A DNA stretch of 64,000 nt from contig CAIMWO010000010.1 in NCBI GenBank assembly GCA_903845195.1, forward strand, positions 1-64,000, in the 5' to 3' direction. A program made the translations under genes and the position numbers. Positions 62,287 through 64,000 of this stretch are shown here, piece after piece. Origin of the DNA: an uncultured Phycisphaerales bacterium (GTDB lineage Bacteria; Planctomycetota; Phycisphaerae; WQYP01). Each line of letters begins with the position of its first letter. Position 1 is the stretch's first letter. Below the pieces are notes generated by a model. The model did no database searches and was not told the DNA's origin. It saw only the letters and a program-made list of their open reading frames with translations.

Positions 62287-64000
62287 ATGAAAAACGCGGA
62301 ACTGGCCAAGCTGTTTGAGCATGTTGCGGATGTCCTGGCAGTGCTGGGGGAAAATGTTTTTCGGGTGAATGCCTACAAGAAGATCGCGCGCACGCTCGAT
62401 GAGATGCCGGGGGATATTGAGGCACTCGCCAAGACTGAGTCGCTCGAAGACGTTCCCGGCATCGGGAAGGCCTCGGCAGAGAAGATCGGCGAATATCTGC
62501 GCACGGGGAAGGTGCGTGAGTTTGAGGATATCTTCGGACAGGTTCCTGCGGGCGTCATGGAAATCATGCGCATACCGACTGTCGGGCCCAAGACCGTGGC
62601 GATTCTCTGGAATGAGGGCGGAGTCAACAGCCTCGAGAAGCTGAAGGCCAAGATTGAGGATGGCTCGCTCATTGGCCTGCCGGGTATTGGCGCGAAGAAG
62701 CTGGAGAAGATCAAGGAGAACATGGCGTTCCTGGCGACCTCCGCGGGTCGTATACGCATAGGCGAGGCGCTGCCGATTGCTGTGGAGTTAGTGGAGTTTC
62801 TGAAGTCCGTCAAGGATGTGAAGAACGCTCAATACTGCGGCTCGCTGCGGCGGGGTAAGGAGACCATCGGCGATGTGGACATTGCGGTGGCTGCCGAGGA
62901 AACGTTTGCGGCGGCGATCAACGAGGCGTTGCGGAAACATCAGGTGGTGGCGCAGATCATTCAATCGGGGCCATCGAAGACGAGCTTTCGCACGAGCGCG
63001 GGGCTGCAGGTGGATGTGCGCATTGTGCCGCCGGAGAGTTTCGGGGCGGCGGTGCAGTATTTCACGGGAAGCAAGGAGCACAATGTTCGGGTTCGTGAGA
63101 TTGCCGTCAAGAAGGGGCTGAAGATCAACGAGTGGGGGGTGTTCAAGGTGAAGGGGGAAAAGGAGGAGCGTATAGGGGGAGCGACGGAGGAGGAAATCTA
63201 CGATGCGATCGGGCTGGCGACGGTGCCGCCGGAAATGCGTGAGGACCGGGGGGAGGTGGAATGGGCTATCGAGCAAGGGACTTCAACAAGCGGAGGGCGA
63301 ATCGAGTCCGAACTGGAGAGATTCGTAAGCAAATTACCGCAAAGAATACCCTCGGGAAATTCAGCGGCCGACGCAATCCATCGACAATATCGACCTGAAA
63401 TCCTCCGACTCTTGGACATCGGGTATAGCAAATATTTACCCAAGGTTCGCTGGGTAGACATGGGGAATTCTAACCAAGAGTTAGTTGACGCTTTCGAGGC
63501 GGCACTTGTTGGTATCTTTGACCCGCCGCTTAACAGCCAGAAGTTAATGCGACTCTCCGTTGCCGAGGACTTGATCTCCAGATATGGCGCTCAGCAACTC
63601 TACAAAGAAGCACAGAACGCCACAGACTGGGTAAGTTGCGACAATGCGGGTGCTCGTGCTCGTGCTCTCAAGTCCATTCCGAAAGGGAAACGAGGAGTCT
63701 ACTTATTTAAGGCTGGCTCAAGTGGATGGACGCAACAACAACTAGGTTACATTGGGAAGGCGGCGGTGGGGAAAGCGGGGTCATCGGACATACGATACAG
63801 GATCAAAGATCATTTTGACGATGAAAGCCGAGCGGATAATTTTCCCGACAAGTTTCTGCAACTTCTGCGGAGCTTCGTGATGCGGGAGTCTCCTCAATGT
63901 TACGCGATCGAGCTGGTTGAGCTTGCCGACATCCGAGGCGATCTGCACATGCACACGGTGGCATCCGATGGTGTCTGCTCGATCGAGGAAATGGTTGCTG
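62287..64000 (+). CDS. polX: Family X DNA polymerase/PHP phosphatase with inserted GIY-YIG-like domain (3' end outside window)
   Basis: At least 571 codons, open at the window end. The start [20 protein letters not shown], two helix-hairpin-helix elements ([34 protein letters not shown]) and the nucleotidyl-transfer site [19 protein letters not shown] with VDVRIV form the Pol beta-like half. It ends [16 protein letters not shown], where bacterial PolX normally goes straight to [14 protein letters not shown]. Here about 209 residues (63280-63906) intervene before [17 protein letters not shown] resumes. The insert contains GVYLF and GYIGKA with RIKDHF, the GIY-YIG nuclease pattern, and uses more TTA/ATA/AGA codons than its flanks. 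The reading frame is unbroken. GGGAGG lies upstream of the ATG. PolX fills gaps in DNA repair; the role of the insert is unknown. Confidence 0.9.
   Translation, partial: MKNAELAKLFEHVADVLAVLGENVFRVNAYKKIARTLDEMPGDIEALAKTESLEDVPGIGKASAEKIGEYLRTGKVREFEDIFGQVPAGVMEIMRIPTVGPKTVAILWNEGGVNSLEKLKAKIEDGSLIGLPGIGAKKLEKIKENMAFLATSAGRIRIGEALPIAVELVEFLKSVKDVKNAQYCGSLRRGKETIGDVDIAVAAEETFAAAINEALRKHQVVAQIIQSGPSKTSFRTSAGLQVDVRIVPPESFGAAVQYFTGSKEHNVRVREIAVKKGLKINEWGVFKVKGEKEERIGGATEEEIYDAIGLATVPPEMREDRGEVEWAIEQGTSTSGGRIESELERFVSKLPQRIPSGNSAADAIHRQYRPEILRLLDIGYSKYLPKVRWVDMGNSNQELVDAFEAALVGIFDPPLNSQKLMRLSVAEDLISRYGAQQLYKEAQNATDWVSCDNAGARARALKSIPKGKRGVYLFKAGSSGWTQQQLGYIGKAAVGKAGSSDIRYRIKDHFDDESRADNFPDKFLQLLRSFVMRESPQCYAIELVELADIRGDLHMHTVASDGVCSIEEMVA

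Noticed and set aside
63280-63906. PolX insertion as an intein
   Set aside because: No Cys, Ser or Ala-led splicing block at the left border, no His-Asn followed by Cys/Ser/Thr at the right border, and no recognisable intein B/F/G blocks. A permanent domain insertion fits better.
1-64000. CRISPR arrays, rRNA genes, intact prophage or toxin-antitoxin pairs
   Set aside because: No regular repeat-spacer pattern, no rRNA sequence, no phage structural genes and no clear toxin-antitoxin pair were seen on either strand.

Overview
This is a high-GC bacterial window from what looks like a member of the Planctomycetota, most likely Phycisphaerae-like. That placement is an inference. It rests on an exosortase system with a VPLPA-type sorted protein, a large exopolysaccharide locus, many secreted proteins with G/A-FTLIE pseudopilin leaders, and heparinase-like and glycoside hydrolase genes. 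No rRNA or other taxonomic marker is present to prove it.

Layout. (1) 1-790: a tRNA-Ser(GGA), a strong hairpin, and two nested, decayed transposase scars (IS630-like and IS5-like). (2) 787-8431, minus strand: an operon-like run of an asparagine-synthase-type amidotransferase, an acyl carrier protein, an AMP-forming acyl-CoA ligase broken by one frameshift, an NAD-synthase-like amidotransferase, a methyltransferase and two exosortase-type alpha/beta hydrolases with unusual nucleophile positions. This is the small-molecule or acyl-ACP side branch typical of exosortase/EPS loci. (3) 8607-9532, minus: a secreted VPLPA-CTERM protein with its own terminator, then about 1 kb without convincing genes. 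(4) 10534-39510, plus: a long exopolysaccharide locus. It starts with a NusG-like antiterminator, followed by a WecG-type glycosyltransferase, a degenerate nucleotidyltransferase-like protein, exosortase, EpsI, a DUF4393 protein, a Wzc-like tyrosine kinase, a sugar-phosphate transferase, a giant TPR protein, an ABC-2 permease and Wzt-like ATPase, six or seven glycosyltransferases, a PIG-L deacetylase, a Wzy-like polymerase, an A-PCP-TE synthetase and a serine-acetyltransferase-like enzyme. Many junctions are ATGA or TAATG overlaps. (5) 39579-43500: a secreted glycoside hydrolase, then a scar holding a heparinase-like N-terminal fragment and an inactivated tyrosine integrase. (6) 43562-52045: a complete kdp potassium-uptake operon with two extra small ORFs and the KdpDE two-component system. 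(7) 52739-62171: seven pseudopilin-like genes (GspG-, H-, J-, I- and K-like), three of which carry inserted carbohydrate-binding-like modules. (8) 62287 to the window end: family X DNA polymerase with an extra domain of about 209 residues between its polymerase and PHP parts.

How it fits together. Regions 2-4 form one system that makes, polymerises, exports and anchors an extracellular polysaccharide and a VPLPA-tailed surface protein. The NusG-like protein probably lets RNA polymerase read through the roughly 29 kb locus. The tyrosine kinase carries an inserted MshEN-like (c-di-GMP-type) module, so export may respond to a second messenger.

Most unusual signals: (a) the GIY-YIG-like insertion inside PolX; (b) the MshEN-like module placed inside the catalytic domain of the Wzc-like kinase; (c) carbohydrate-binding-like modules inside pseudopilins; (d) a DUF4393/Abi-alpha-like protein inside the exosortase/EPS operon.
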